This document shows positions 8,906-17,648 of a stretch of DNA of 60,507 bases, piece by piece. Source of the DNA: an uncultured Bacteroidota bacterium. GTDB taxonomy: Bacteria; Bacteroidota; Bacteroidia; Chitinophagales; Chitinophagaceae. Both the position numbers and the translations under genes were made by a program. The notes beneath the pieces were generated by a model. It saw nothing but the letters and a program-made list of their open reading frames with translations. It was not told where the DNA came from and did not search any database. The stretch is from the NCBI GenBank assembly GCA_903858475.1, contig CAIOIZ010000009.1:1-60507 (forward strand), in the 5' to 3' direction. The first letter of the stretch is position 1, and each line of letters opens with the position of its first letter.

Positions 8906-9554
8906 TTGTCGGCTGTAACTTTGTATATTTTACTCTTAATAAGATACCCGGAATCAACCAAGCGGATATTGCCGCGATGGCGGTCAATAACATATCCCAT
9001 GTAATGTCTGTAAAAACAGAGACGATACAGCAAATCCAGCAAATGACTCCTCCATATAACATTGGTTTCATTTTTCTGCAAGTGCCTGTTATAATAGTAG
9101 GTATTCCATAGAGCAATAAGAAGAACGAAGTAGCAAAACTATTGTAATTAGGAACTGTTGAAACGGCTGACTTGGTTTTGTAAAATTCAAATACAGGCTG
9201 TAGCGTACTTACAATATTGGCATTTATAAAAATGAGTAAAAAAATGCTCATGCCAAAAACCATCCAAACAGCATCCAATATATCGTCATCATAGCCTCTG
9301 GCCTTGTTGAGGCGATTTTCTCTGATGGCAATAAAAATCTGTGGTACAATTGCTATGAATGTTAGGTACCAGATATCAAAGGGTAAGCTAAATTGATAAA
9401 GGATTCTAAAATAAGTAACCAAGCTACAGATGCTTATTACAGTTCCCCAAAGAATGGGGCCAGTTCCAGAATCATGGTATCTATTCTGCGCCTTATTAAT
9501 CATCTTACTGATTAATTCAAGGCTTTCTTTTTCGGTCATTTTTGTCTCTGTCAT
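8898..9554 (-). CDS. Multipass membrane protein of unknown function, coupled to the winged-helix regulator
   Basis: From the ATG at 9554 the product is 218 residues, beginning MTETKMTEKESLELISKMINKAQNRYHDSG. About six hydrophobic segments follow (ILWGTVISICSLVTYFRI, WYLTFIAIVPQIFIAI, DAVWMVFGMSIFLLIFINAN, FFLLLYGIPTIITG, YGGVICWICCIVSVF, LLTAIAAISAWLIPGILL). An upstream in-frame start at 9602 would add 16 residues of non-membrane sequence and is less likely. The soluble N-terminus followed by paired helices resembles small membrane proteins found beside HTH_34 regulators in Bacteroidota. The 8 bp overlap with the regulator suggests a membrane partner for it, but no sensory domain is recognisable. 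Confidence 0.75.
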   Translation of the reverse strand: MTETKMTEKESLELISKMINKAQNRYHDSGTGPILWGTVISICSLVTYFRILYQFSLPFDIWYLTFIAIVPQIFIAIRENRLNKARGYDDDILDAVWMVFGMSIFLLIFINANIVSTLQPVFEFYKTKSAVSTVPNYNSFATSFFLLLYGIPTIITGTCRKMKPMLYGGVICWICCIVSVFTDITWDMLLTAIAAISAWLIPGILLRVKYTKLQPTNV

Positions 9555-9632
9555 GCTAATTATTTTTTGCAATCGCTGCAAATGTATACAATAGGGAACC
9601 ATTCGTTCAGCGGTTCCGCATTCAAGTTAGTC

Positions 9633-10277
9633 TTAATTGGCACATTCCTTAAGAAGTTGCTCAACAATAGGCTTTCCCCAAATTGGATAAATTTCACTGG
9701 CAGGTGAAAAGGACGCAAATTTTTCCAGCGCAGTTTTCAATTCCACAGTGGCTGTTTTGCATCCACCTCCAAATTGTTCAGGAGTGAATTTAAGCGCCTG
9801 GCCTTTTAAAAAATAAGGCCTAGGATTAGTAGGGTCTTGCTCAACGGCCTTGTCTAAATTGCTGCTGCTTTCTTCTCCGTATTGTTGCCAGCGTTGCATG
9901 GGATTAACCATCATGTGGCAGCTGGCAATCATACTTTTGATACAACTGATTTCACTGTTGTTATTGGCCAATGAATCTGCTATATTTATTAGTTCGCTGG
10001 CTTTGTCTGCAATAGCATCGGTTTTGGAATGATCTTTTTCCATAAAACCTACATTTACCTGGCAAAAAGCAGCATAATAATAAGGCAACCATTGGTTTTT
10101 TTCTGCCGTAGCAATGCGTTCAAAATTATTTGCCAGCGACAACAAATTGTTGGGGTTGGCAAATGCAGCATCCATTTCTGCAATATTTTTTTTCATGGCA
10201 GCTGTATATTTTTCACTTTGTGCCGATGCCTGTAAAGTGAAAGCTCCAAGCGCGAAGAAGAAGATTATTTGTTTCAT
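9633..10277 (-). CDS. Periplasmic TPR-like protein
   Basis: The 214-residue product has a signal peptide (MKQIIFFFALGAFTLQASAQ). Helical repeat-like segments follow: LLSLANNFERIATAEKNQWLPYYYAAFCQVN and SNLDKAVEQDPTNPRPYFLKGQALKFTPEQ, the second close to the TPR consensus with its Pro-Asn-Pro turn. Such proteins act as protein-protein scaffolds. It has four cysteines (CQVN, CIKS, CHMM, GGGCKT) plus one near the end. It sits between the 2TM gene (20 bp upstream) and the membrane-protein gene (78 bp downstream) on the same strand. Role within the TonB receptor operon unknown. Confidence 0.72.
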   Translation of the reverse strand: MKQIIFFFALGAFTLQASAQSEKYTAAMKKNIAEMDAAFANPNNLLSLANNFERIATAEKNQWLPYYYAAFCQVNVGFMEKDHSKTDAIADKASELINIADSLANNNSEISCIKSMIASCHMMVNPMQRWQQYGEESSSNLDKAVEQDPTNPRPYFLKGQALKFTPEQFGGGCKTATVELKTALEKFASFSPASEIYPIWGKPIVEQLLKECAN

Positions 10278-10297
10278 TGTTTTTAGTTTTTAAAAGT

Positions 10298-10621
10298 TTA
10301 TTTTTTTTCGGAATTTTTTAATTTTTCATATTCCCTCTCTACCGTATTCACTTTGTGAAATAAATAAGCACCTGCAAAGTGAAAGGCTAGTCCTATGCCC
10401 CAGCCAAGTGTAGTCCAGATAGGCCAAGGATAATGCTTAGCACTCCAGTTGCCAATGTCAATTCCTCTTTGTTGATTGCCTGTAAAAAACCAAATCCCCC
10501 ATAAAAAGGCATTGACAATAATATACGCCACTGCGTGACTTTTAAAGCTGGCTCTTTTTTGTGCAATTTCCCAAAGTTCAGGATCCTTTCCTTCAGGCGT
10601 GGGTTGATGATAATGTGACAT
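10298..10621 (-). CDS. 2TM-domain protein
   Basis: Using the ATG at 10621 the product is 107 residues: MSHYHQPTPEGKDPELWEIA, then a first membrane helix (HAVAYIIVNAFLWGIWFFTG), a loop with WSAKHYPWPIWTTLGWGIGL, and a second helix (AFHFAGAYLFHKV) ending in a charged tail. The pattern WxxxxKR..F..H...Y..vN..lw..w, then PwW/PIW, G.gl..H, is that of the small 2TM domain often seen beside regulators and histidine kinases in Bacteroidota. A longer frame from 10696 would overlap the end of the TonB receptor gene; the inner ATG leaves a normal 31 bp gap. Probably an inner-membrane accessory protein. Confidence 0.82.
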   Translation of the reverse strand: MSHYHQPTPEGKDPELWEIAQKRASFKSHAVAYIIVNAFLWGIWFFTGNQQRGIDIGNWSAKHYPWPIWTTLGWGIGLAFHFAGAYLFHKVNTVEREYEKLKNSEKK

Positions 10622-10652
10622 AATATAAATTTTAAGTGAATAAATAAAGTGA

Positions 10653-12911
10653 CTATAAATTATTATTAATGGCATCTTGTGTTCGGTCGGTGCCAAAACT
10701 CAAAAAGCATCCTATAAAAACAAATCGACGACTGGTAGGCCCTACTGGGTCCTTCCGCTTTCCATCATAGGAATAATTATAAGTGTAAATTTGCGTCTGC
10801 CCCAATACGTTATTAATTCCCAATACCCATACTGCAAAATTGCGAGAATTCTTTTTGCCAATTGTTGGTAGATAATTTGCACTAAAACTGCAACTGTTGA
10901 AATTAATTGTTTTGCCTTGGTCGGTGAATTCATTTTGATTGGTAACTGTATTGAAAGCAATGTGGTAATAGGGGCGACCGCTGGCAAAATTGTAACTAAG
11001 GTTAAACTGTGTTTTCCAGGGTAAAATAAATTTTTTTACTACGAATGCAGCAGTATGTTTTGCCGCGAAGGAAGGCTGAATTAACGCAGGATAATTTAGG
11101 AAATTTCTTTTGGTATCCAGGTAGGAATAGGAAATCCAGTAGTCTACCGATTTAATTGTTTTTTTATCTCTCCAGAACAACTCAAATCCTTTGGCATACC
11201 CATTTCCATTTGTTCCGGCAGCAATAGTTTGGCCATTAGTATTCACTGTTGTTTTGTATAGTGCATTGTATTTTTTATAAAACAACTCTGCGCGAAGTGT
11301 TTGAACACCTGTTAGTAATTGATACTGTAAAATATAATGGGTAGATTTTGAAAAATCCAAGGAAGCGGTGCTTGGTAGGAGTTTTCTTTCTGGATTTTGA
11401 TAAAAAATTCCATAAGCAAAACCAACCGAACTAAATTTCCCCAATTGTTGGGCAAATGATATTCTCGGTGCAATATTCCAGCGTTTAAGTAGCGCCGAGT
11501 ACTCGGTACGTAATCCAAGTTTTGTTGCCAATCGATTTGTTAAATAGATATCTGATTCTATAAATTCGGCCGTTATGGTTTCCTTTACAGTCTCCTTATA
11601 TACACTGCCATCAAATAATGTGTAGTTCGATTTTTCAACGCTATGACTAATTTCCGTTCCAAATCGCAACGCACTCATGGCCCTCCATTTTTTTTCGATT
11701 ACAATTCTGTTTTGTAGATATTGGCCCTTTGTTATCAAGTGGTAGTTTTTAAAGGCAAAAAAGATGGGGTTGCTTATAATTTGTTGCTTATTCGAAGGGT
11801 CCTGCAATTCATTGCCGATTTCATCTTTATTGCTGCTTAGTGAAATGCCTGCATTCAAGCGCCATTTATTGGCCAGTGGTTGTTTCCAGCTTAGGTTATG
11901 GTATTGATTGAGGTTACTGAGTGAAAATGCATTGTTCATAATAGTTGAATCAATATCACTCGTACGGTAGCCAACTTTTGTACTACTTAGGTAGGAATAT
12001 AATTTTAACATGCCACCCCCTTTTACTTTACATCGAAAATTAACATCAGTATCCCACACAATGGGTACTTTAAAATAATCTTGGTTTTGTTTGATGACAG
12101 CAAAGGCAAGTGCTAGGTTGGCGTAATTAGCACTAAATCCCCAACTCGATTTTTTATTCTTTGAAAGATGTTGAATACCACCTCCAGCTCCGATTATACT
12201 AAGACTCAAATCTGCTTCCGTCTTTTCTGGCAAATCCTTGCTCTCTAATATAAGTGCCGCCGAAAGTGCTTGACCATATAAGGCAGAATAACCGCCTGTG
12301 CTAAATACCGTTCCCTTAAATAAGAATGGATTAAACCTACCCCTTTGGGCAATTCCAGGGGTACTACTATAAAAGAAATTATTTACCTGTGTGCCATCTA
12401 TAAAGATCTTACTTTCCGTGGCAGCGCCTCCCCTCACAAATAGACCTTCTGATTCTCCTACTTGTTGTGCCCCCGGCAGCGATTTGAAAGCCTCCGTAAC
12501 ATCCGCATTGGCGCTAGGGGTTGTAACAATATCAATATCTGTTAAAACGGCCCCCTTTTTTTTGTCACTGGCTTCAAAACTACCGGCTGTAATGACCACA
12601 GCCTTCAATTCTGTGATTAGTTCTTTCATGCTGATATTCACGGAAATAGAGCTATTCTTAAGCAAAATATTCAGTTCTATGGTTTTGTAGCCTGAACTAC
12701 TGAAAACGACTACTTGGGGACCAGCTTCGCCGCTTAAAAAAGAAAAATTTCCCGCTGAATCTGAGGTAGCACCATCATAGCTGTTTTTTAGGCTGATGCT
12801 TACCCCCAACAAGGGTTTATTCTTGTTATCGGTTACCTTACCACTAATTTTAAACTGTGCCACAGCCGTTTGGGATAGTAAAAAAAATGACAGGACTGGC
12901 CAAAATTTCAT
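10653..12911 (-). CDS. TonB-dependent outer-membrane receptor
   Basis: The 752-residue product has a signal peptide (MKFWPVLSFFLLSQTAVAQ). Residues about 20-95 form a carboxypeptidase-regulatory-like beta domain (KISGKVTDNKNKPLLGVSIS). Residues about 115-230 form a plug domain with SLPGAQQVGESEGLFVRGG, FIDGTQVNN and ALYGQALSA. The rest is a beta barrel of alternating aromatic strands. Such receptors take up ligands across the outer membrane using TonB energy. No SusD partner is present, which argues against a glycan-uptake locus and leaves siderophores, metals, cobalamin or other small ligands as options. It is first in a five-gene operon whose last gene encodes a DNA-binding regulator. Confidence 0.93.
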   Translation of the reverse strand: MKFWPVLSFFLLSQTAVAQFKISGKVTDNKNKPLLGVSISLKNSYDGATSDSAGNFSFLSGEAGPQVVVFSSSGYKTIELNILLKNSSISVNISMKELITELKAVVITAGSFEASDKKKGAVLTDIDIVTTPSANADVTEAFKSLPGAQQVGESEGLFVRGGAATESKIFIDGTQVNNFFYSSTPGIAQRGRFNPFLFKGTVFSTGGYSALYGQALSAALILESKDLPEKTEADLSLSIIGAGGGIQHLSKNKKSSWGFSANYANLALAFAVIKQNQDYFKVPIVWDTDVNFRCKVKGGGMLKLYSYLSSTKVGYRTSDIDSTIMNNAFSLSNLNQYHNLSWKQPLANKWRLNAGISLSSNKDEIGNELQDPSNKQQIISNPIFFAFKNYHLITKGQYLQNRIVIEKKWRAMSALRFGTEISHSVEKSNYTLFDGSVYKETVKETITAEFIESDIYLTNRLATKLGLRTEYSALLKRWNIAPRISFAQQLGKFSSVGFAYGIFYQNPERKLLPSTASLDFSKSTHYILQYQLLTGVQTLRAELFYKKYNALYKTTVNTNGQTIAAGTNGNGYAKGFELFWRDKKTIKSVDYWISYSYLDTKRNFLNYPALIQPSFAAKHTAAFVVKKFILPWKTQFNLSYNFASGRPYYHIAFNTVTNQNEFTDQGKTINFNSCSFSANYLPTIGKKNSRNFAVWVLGINNVLGQTQIYTYNYSYDGKRKDPVGPTSRRFVFIGCFLSFGTDRTQDAINNNL

Positions 12912-12927
12912 TGTCTTAAATTTGATG

Positions 12928-12959
12928 CAAACGTAGACTAGTTTATTAAATAAACCAAA
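12928..12959 (-). promoter_or_regulatory. Bacteroidota-type promoter of the TonB receptor operon
   Basis: On the minus strand TTTG (12956-12959) is followed after 20 bp by TACGTTTG (12928-12935), a good match to the TTTG / TAnnTTTG consensus at normal spacing. It lies 17 bp ahead of the receptor ATG, implying a leader of only about 13 nt. Confidence 0.6.
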
Positions 12960-13155
12960 TATTTATAAATTATTTTTTTGTTATTCAATCAAAAAATAAT
13001 TGAGTTTTGGCTTAAAAAATATTTTATAATAAATTGAATACCAATTAATTAAGTCGAATAGAGGAGATTGGGAAATTAGCCGTTTAACCATCGAAACTTA
13101 TTCACAAGACATAAAAATTATTTTTTTATGTGGGGTAAAATTGTACTTTAGCAAT

Positions 13156-13217
13156 AGAATTTAATGGGTTAGTAAGTATAAAGGGCTATCAGAAATGATA
13201 GCCCTTTTACTTTTTAT
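13156..13217 (+). ncRNA. Candidate short non-coding transcript ending in an orphan terminator
   Basis: A -7-like TACTTTAG at 13144-13151 (one mismatch to TAnnTTTG) is followed about 30 nt later by an 11 bp stem (13180-13190 with 13197-13207) and a T-rich tail. The predicted transcript is about 60 nt. It could be a small RNA or an attenuated leader of radA. There is no sequence match to a known RNA family; the call rests on promoter-terminator geometry only. Confidence 0.3.
13180..13217 (+). terminator. Orphan intrinsic terminator upstream of radA
   Basis: AAAGGGCTATC pairs with GATAGCCCTTT across an AGAAAT loop and is followed by TACTTTTTA on the plus strand. The opposite strand has no T run after the stem, so it works only in the plus direction, where no gene ends. 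Confidence 0.75.
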
Positions 13218-13367
13218 AATTTTATAGCATTGATTTTATTGCAACTTGAATTGATTGATAAAAAAACGTTTCATCTTTTATTTTTCATGCTTCTTCGATA
13301 ACCTATTCATCCTTTTTTTTATTTTTTCCATCTTCATCATCCAGTTTTACTCAATTAACTTTACAGC

Positions 13368-14750
13368 ATGAGTAAAACAAAGACAAGTTTTTTTTGCAGT
13401 CAGTGCGGACATGAATCTACCAAGTGGTTAGGAAAGTGTCCTTCTTGTAATACATGGAACAGTTTTGTAGAAGAGGTAATGATAAAAGGAACAGATAAAA
13501 AAACGGATGCTGGTTGGAAAGATTATCAATCAACAGAAGCAGGCCATCGTGCCAAAACAATTTCCATCAATGAAGTAAGCAGTGCGGAAGAAAAAAGAAT
13601 TATTACTACCGATGCAGAATTAAATCGGGTATTGGGAGGTGGTATTGTTTTAGGTAGTATCGTATTGGTAGCTGGTGAACCTGGAATAGGAAAGTCGACA
13701 TTGTTTTTGCAAAATGGATTGCAACTTAAAGAAGTGACTACACTATATATAAGTGGAGAAGAAAGTGAGCAACAAATAAAGATGCGTGCTGACAGGATTG
13801 GTACCATAAGCGAAAATTTTTATTTACTCACAGAGACGAATACGCAAACTATTTTTCAAGAAATCAAAAAGCTTAAACCACAACTGGTAATTGTAGATTC
13901 TATTCAAACGCTTCAATCTCCCTATATAGAAAGTGGCCCTGGTAGCGTTTCACAAATCAGAGAATGTGCCGCAGAATTGCAAAGATTTGCCAAAGAAACC
14001 AATACGCCTGTTTTTTTAATCGGCCATATCACCAAGGACGGTACTATTGCCGGTCCAAAAATTTTGGAACATATGGTGGATACCGTCTTGCAGTTTGAAG
14101 GTGATCGACATTATGCTTATCGGATATTACGCACATTGAAAAATCGATTTGGTTCTACTGCCGAATTGGGTATTTATGAAATGACTGGTCAGGGAATGCG
14201 CGCAGTTAGTAATCCCAGCGAAATTTTAATTACACAAAAAGAAGATGCCCTAAGCGGAATTGCTATTGCTGCTACCATTGAAGGAATGCGACCATTATTG
14301 ATAGAGGGTCAGGCATTGGTAACACAAAGCGTATATGGAACACCGCAAAGAACAGTAAGTGGTTTTGACTTACGGCGATTACAATTATTATTAGCTGTAT
14401 TGGAAAAAAGAGGCGGATTTCATTTTGGTGTAAAAGATGTGTTTGTAAATATTGCAGGTGGAATAAAAGCAGAAGATCCCTCAATTGATTTGGCCATCGT
14501 ATCTGCATTGCTCAGTAGCTATGAAGATGTGCCTTTGCCTGCCCATATTTGTTTTGCAGGCGAAGTAGGGCTAAGCGGTGAAATTAGGGCTGTGAATAGA
14601 ATTGAACAAAGAATTGCAGAGGCGGAAAAATTAGGTTTTGAAAAAATTATTGTCAGTAAATACAATACCAAGAGCTTGCCCAAATTATCCAGTGCTATAG
14701 AGATTATAGCATTGGGAAAGGTGGAAGAGCTTTACCAATATTTGTTTTAA
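13368..14750 (+). CDS. radA: DNA repair protein RadA
   Basis: RadA is a RecA-like ATPase that promotes branch migration during recombination and repair. All parts are present in the 460 residues: the N-terminal C4 zinc finger (Cys10, Cys13, Cys24, Cys27 in CSQCGHESTKWLGKCPSC), Walker A GEPGIGKST at 103-111, the RadA-specific KNRFGS at 258-263, and a C-terminal Lon-protease-like domain (FVNIAGGIKAEDPSIDLAIV). Length is normal. The comF gene follows 12 bp downstream, so the two are probably one transcript. Confidence 0.97.
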   Translation: MSKTKTSFFCSQCGHESTKWLGKCPSCNTWNSFVEEVMIKGTDKKTDAGWKDYQSTEAGHRAKTISINEVSSAEEKRIITTDAELNRVLGGGIVLGSIVLVAGEPGIGKSTLFLQNGLQLKEVTTLYISGEESEQQIKMRADRIGTISENFYLLTETNTQTIFQEIKKLKPQLVIVDSIQTLQSPYIESGPGSVSQIRECAAELQRFAKETNTPVFLIGHITKDGTIAGPKILEHMVDTVLQFEGDRHYAYRILRTLKNRFGSTAELGIYEMTGQGMRAVSNPSEILITQKEDALSGIAIAATIEGMRPLLIEGQALVTQSVYGTPQRTVSGFDLRRLQLLLAVLEKRGGFHFGVKDVFVNIAGGIKAEDPSIDLAIVSALLSSYEDVPLPAHICFAGEVGLSGEIRAVNRIEQRIAEAEKLGFEKIIVSKYNTKSLPKLSSAIEIIALGKVEELYQYLF

Positions 14751-14762
14751 ACAATAAACCTT

Positions 14763-15464
14763 ATGCTAACCATTCAACAAATACTACCGGGTATCCGGCA
14801 GTTATTCTATCCCCATATATGTAAAGGTTGTGGTTCAGATTTGATAGATGATAGTCAATTAATCTGCTTGCGGTGTATGCGTGCATTACCTTATACCCGT
14901 TTTGCCAATCAACCCAACAATCCCATCGAGAAAATATTTTGGGGAAGATTGCCTGTTAAATCGGCTCACAGCGAATTTTACTTTAGCAAAGATTCTTTAA
15001 TGCAACAATTGATTCATCAGTTAAAATATAATCAACAGCAGGCTATGGGATTGTATTTAGGTCAGCTCATGGGAACCTCCTTATTACACTCCTCCCGATT
15101 TGCTGAAGTAGAAATATTGGTACCCTTGCCGCTGCATCCAGCTAAAGAGAAAAAAAGAGGATATAATCAGGCGGCAATTATCGCAGCTGGAGTAGCCTCT
15201 ATTATGAATTTGCCGGTTAGTAAACAAAATGTTATTAGGAAAAATGCTACCGCTACGCAAACGAAGAAACACCGGATAGAACGATGGGAGAATGTGGTGG
15301 ATAGTTTTTCTGTAATAAGACCACAGGAATTAGAAGGGAAGGGGATATTGCTAATAGATGATGTGTTAACTACAGGGGCAACTATGGAAGCTTGTGGTAG
15401 GGCTATTTTGAATGCCGCTAATTGTACATTAAGTATGGCTACTTTAGCTATAGCGGAGAAGTAA
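14763..15464 (+). CDS. comF: ComF family phosphoribosyltransferase-like protein
   Basis: The 233-residue product has an N-terminal zinc-ribbon (Cys20, Cys23, Cys35, Cys38) and a C-terminal phosphoribosyltransferase-type domain with the PRPP-binding loop LLIDDVLTTGAT at residues 196-207. ComF proteins are linked to uptake of transforming DNA in competent bacteria, but they also occur in species not known to be competent. The VPLPLHPAKEKKRGYNQA segment is typical of the family. It lies 12 bp after radA, a pairing that suits a role in handling single-stranded DNA. Confidence 0.92.
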   Translation: MLTIQQILPGIRQLFYPHICKGCGSDLIDDSQLICLRCMRALPYTRFANQPNNPIEKIFWGRLPVKSAHSEFYFSKDSLMQQLIHQLKYNQQQAMGLYLGQLMGTSLLHSSRFAEVEILVPLPLHPAKEKKRGYNQAAIIAAGVASIMNLPVSKQNVIRKNATATQTKKHRIERWENVVDSFSVIRPQELEGKGILLIDDVLTTGATMEACGRAILNAANCTLSMATLAIAEK

Positions 15465-15538
15465 ATCGACATAATTAAGAAAAATATAAAACTCTAGAGT
15501 TACGCTAGTTCGCACATAAAAATCTTTACATTTGAAAA

Positions 15539-16939
15539 ATGAAATATTCCTTATTGATAGTAGCTTTTTTAGGTAGCTTATGGGTGTTTACCAATGGCTG
15601 CAAAAAAGATAGCTTTATCACTAGTGGAGATGCAAGGGTTAGGGCCACCGCAGATACTTTACATTTCGACACAGTCTTTACAACTACAGGGTCCATTACA
15701 AAGTCGTTCAAAATCATCAATGAGAATAACCAAAAACTTCGGTTGAATCGGGTAAAACTGATGGGTGGTCTTAGTTCCGCATATAAAATGAATGTAGATG
15801 GTATCTCCTCAGCAGAATTGACGAATATTGATATTGATGCAAATGACAGTATATATGTGTTTGTGTCGGTTACCATCAATCCGAATTTAAATAATCTGGC
15901 CTTTATTGTACGTGATAGTATCCTAATTGATTACAATGGGAACAATCGATTTGTACAACTAGAAGCGTTTGGGCAAAACGCTAATTTTTTGCGTAATAGA
16001 GTTATTATTGGTAATGTCGTGTGGACCAACAATCTTCCCTATGTAATATTGGGTAGTTTGCGTATAGACAGTACTGCGAGTCTTACCATTCAACCTGGCT
16101 GCAGAATATATTCCCATGCCGATGCACCCATCATCATTGATGGAACGATGATAGTGAACGGAACAAAATCAGATAGTGTAAGTTTTTCAGGAGATCGGTT
16201 AGATCCGGAATACAAAGATTTGCCTGCAAGCTGGCCTGGCTTATATTTCAGGGGAACCAGCAAAAACAATGCACTCACTTACGCAGTTATTAAAAACGCC
16301 TATCAGGCAATTGTGGTAGAAAAGCCATCCGTTAATGCCAATCCTAAATTACAAATTGCCCAATGCATAGTGGACAATGCTTACGATGCAGGATTTTTAT
16401 TTGTCAATACGAGTGTGAATGCAGACAACTGCCTTATTAGTAATTGTGGTAGTAATATCGCCATTGCTTACGGTGGAGCATACACGATAACACATTGTAC
16501 TGCTGCCAGTTTTTCTAATTATTATATATCGCATAAAAATCCAGTTTTGCAGGTAAATAATTACGCTATTCAAAGCGGTGCGATTGTATCGGCTAATTTA
16601 AATGCAGTTTTTAGAAACTGTATATTTTGGGGCGAAGAGGGTTTTGTTGAAAACGAATTGGTGGTGAATAAGCAAACTGGCACTAGCTATACTGTATTAT
16701 TCGATAGGGTATTGTATCGCGGAGCAGTATCTCCCAATGCTACTTATAATAATGCTATTCAAAATCAAGATCCCTTATTTGATAGCATTGATGTAACTAA
16801 GAAAATCTATGATTTCCATACTAGCAAAAGTCCTGCAGCTCCTGGTATTAATAAAGGGGTGTTGACTTCTTTATTGAAAGATCTCGACAATCGAAATCGG
16901 AACAACGGACTTCCAGATTTGGGTTGCTATGAAAAATAG
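15539..16939 (+). CDS. Predicted surface lipoprotein with right-handed beta-helix
   Basis: The 466-residue protein starts MKYSLLIVAFLGSLWVFTNGCKKD: a signal peptide followed by a Cys at about residue 21, with Lys-Lys-Asp after it, as in Bacteroidota lipoproteins. The next 110 residues (DTLHFDTVFTTTGSITKSFK onward) resemble an Ig-like choice-of-anchor domain. Residues about 150-400 show short repeated strands (IDGTMIVNGTKSDSVSF, LTYAVIKNAYQAIVVE, LQIAQCIVDNAYDAGF) of a parallel beta-helix. The end, NRNRNNGLPDLGCYE, is typical of secreted beta-helix proteins. No catalytic residues could be assigned. It follows comF by 74 bp on the same strand. Confidence 0.78.
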   Translation: MKYSLLIVAFLGSLWVFTNGCKKDSFITSGDARVRATADTLHFDTVFTTTGSITKSFKIINENNQKLRLNRVKLMGGLSSAYKMNVDGISSAELTNIDIDANDSIYVFVSVTINPNLNNLAFIVRDSILIDYNGNNRFVQLEAFGQNANFLRNRVIIGNVVWTNNLPYVILGSLRIDSTASLTIQPGCRIYSHADAPIIIDGTMIVNGTKSDSVSFSGDRLDPEYKDLPASWPGLYFRGTSKNNALTYAVIKNAYQAIVVEKPSVNANPKLQIAQCIVDNAYDAGFLFVNTSVNADNCLISNCGSNIAIAYGGAYTITHCTAASFSNYYISHKNPVLQVNNYAIQSGAIVSANLNAVFRNCIFWGEEGFVENELVVNKQTGTSYTVLFDRVLYRGAVSPNATYNNAIQNQDPLFDSIDVTKKIYDFHTSKSPAAPGINKGVLTSLLKDLDNRNRNNGLPDLGCYEK

Positions 16940-17004
16940 CCTGTTGTTAATTCCTTTAAAAACGCAACAAATCTTATTCTTCCTTGTTATTTAAAAAAAA
17001 TCAC

Positions 17005-17580
17005 ATGATTAAATTATTCACCTTGGCAGCAGTGCTATTATCCTGCTCCACTCAAACAGGCAATAGCCAAACCGCCATGTCACCAACCTCCATCAATCCC
17101 GTTGCCGCACCTAGTTCTATTCACTCTTTTAAAGTAGAAAGTTTGGATGGAGGGGTTATCAATTTCGCGACATTCAAGGGTAAGAAAATTTTAATTGTCA
17201 ATACAGCCAGTGAATGTGGCTTTACGCCCCAATATGAAGGTTTGCAACAGCTATACGATCAGTACAAAGATAAATTGGTCATTGTAGGATTTCCTGCCAA
17301 CAATTTTGGTGCCCAGGAACCTGGCTCCAATGCAACAATCAAAGAATTTTGTAAGAGTAATTACGGTGTCAGCTTTCCTATGGCAGCCAAAATTTCTGTA
17401 AAAGGAGAAGACCAAGCACCCATTTATAAATGGCTATGCAATCGATCTGAAAACGGGGTAATGGATGCCAGTATGAAGTGGAACTTCAATAAGTTTTTAT
17501 TGAATGAAGAAGGAGAGCTCCTGTATTATTTTGAAAGTGGCGTTGAGCCAATGAGCACCACCATCACCAGTAAATTATAA
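17005..17580 (+). CDS. Glutathione peroxidase family protein, predicted lipoprotein
   Basis: This thiol peroxidase would reduce hydroperoxides, probably using thioredoxin-like donors, as most bacterial GPx homologs do. Counting from the ATG at 17005 (191 residues), the catalytic site is NTASECGFTPQY with Cys71 in the selenocysteine position. The partner Gln is in GFPANNFGAQEPG and the Trp in MKWNFNKFL. The N-terminus MIKLFTLAAVLLSCSTQ contains a lipobox-like LLSC at Cys14, so the enzyme is likely anchored in the periplasm. A TTG at 16984 is also in frame but would precede the signal peptide with polar residues. A terminator follows the stop. Confidence 0.92.
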   Translation: MIKLFTLAAVLLSCSTQTGNSQTAMSPTSINPVAAPSSIHSFKVESLDGGVINFATFKGKKILIVNTASECGFTPQYEGLQQLYDQYKDKLVIVGFPANNFGAQEPGSNATIKEFCKSNYGVSFPMAAKISVKGEDQAPIYKWLCNRSENGVMDASMKWNFNKFLLNEEGELLYYFESGVEPMSTTITSKL

Positions 17581-17594
17581 AGCTTTCGATTTCA

Positions 17595-17633
17595 AAAAGC
17601 CATCTGGAATTAAAGTATCTGGATGGCTTTTTT
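17595..17633 (+). terminator. Intrinsic terminator after the glutathione peroxidase gene
   Basis: AAAAGCCATC (17595-17604) pairs with GATGGCTTTT (17622-17631) across a 17 nt loop, with the T run continuing to 17633. It ends 15 bp before the holB start codon. Confidence 0.78.
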
Positions 17634-17648
17634 AATTTATTTTGCAGC

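Larger units (their letters stand above)
12960..13367. other. Divergent intergenic region between the TonB receptor gene and radA
   Basis: This very AT-rich stretch has no plausible gene. It holds a 9 bp inverted repeat (ACATAAAAA at 13109-13117 with TTTTTATGT at 13123-13131), a -7-like TACTTTAG on the plus strand at 13144-13151, and a strong terminator hairpin at 13180-13217 that no annotated gene reaches. Closer to radA, TAACTTTA at 13356-13363 could serve as its -7 box. Confidence 0.6.

Noticed and set aside
10653-12911. Polysaccharide utilisation locus around the TonB receptor
   Set aside because: No SusD homolog, glycoside hydrolase or hybrid kinase lies next to it, so a PUL is not supported.
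13180-13217. tRNA or tmRNA in the radA upstream region
   Set aside because: The hairpin is isolated, without cloverleaf arms, a CCA end or anticodon arrangement; it is a terminator.
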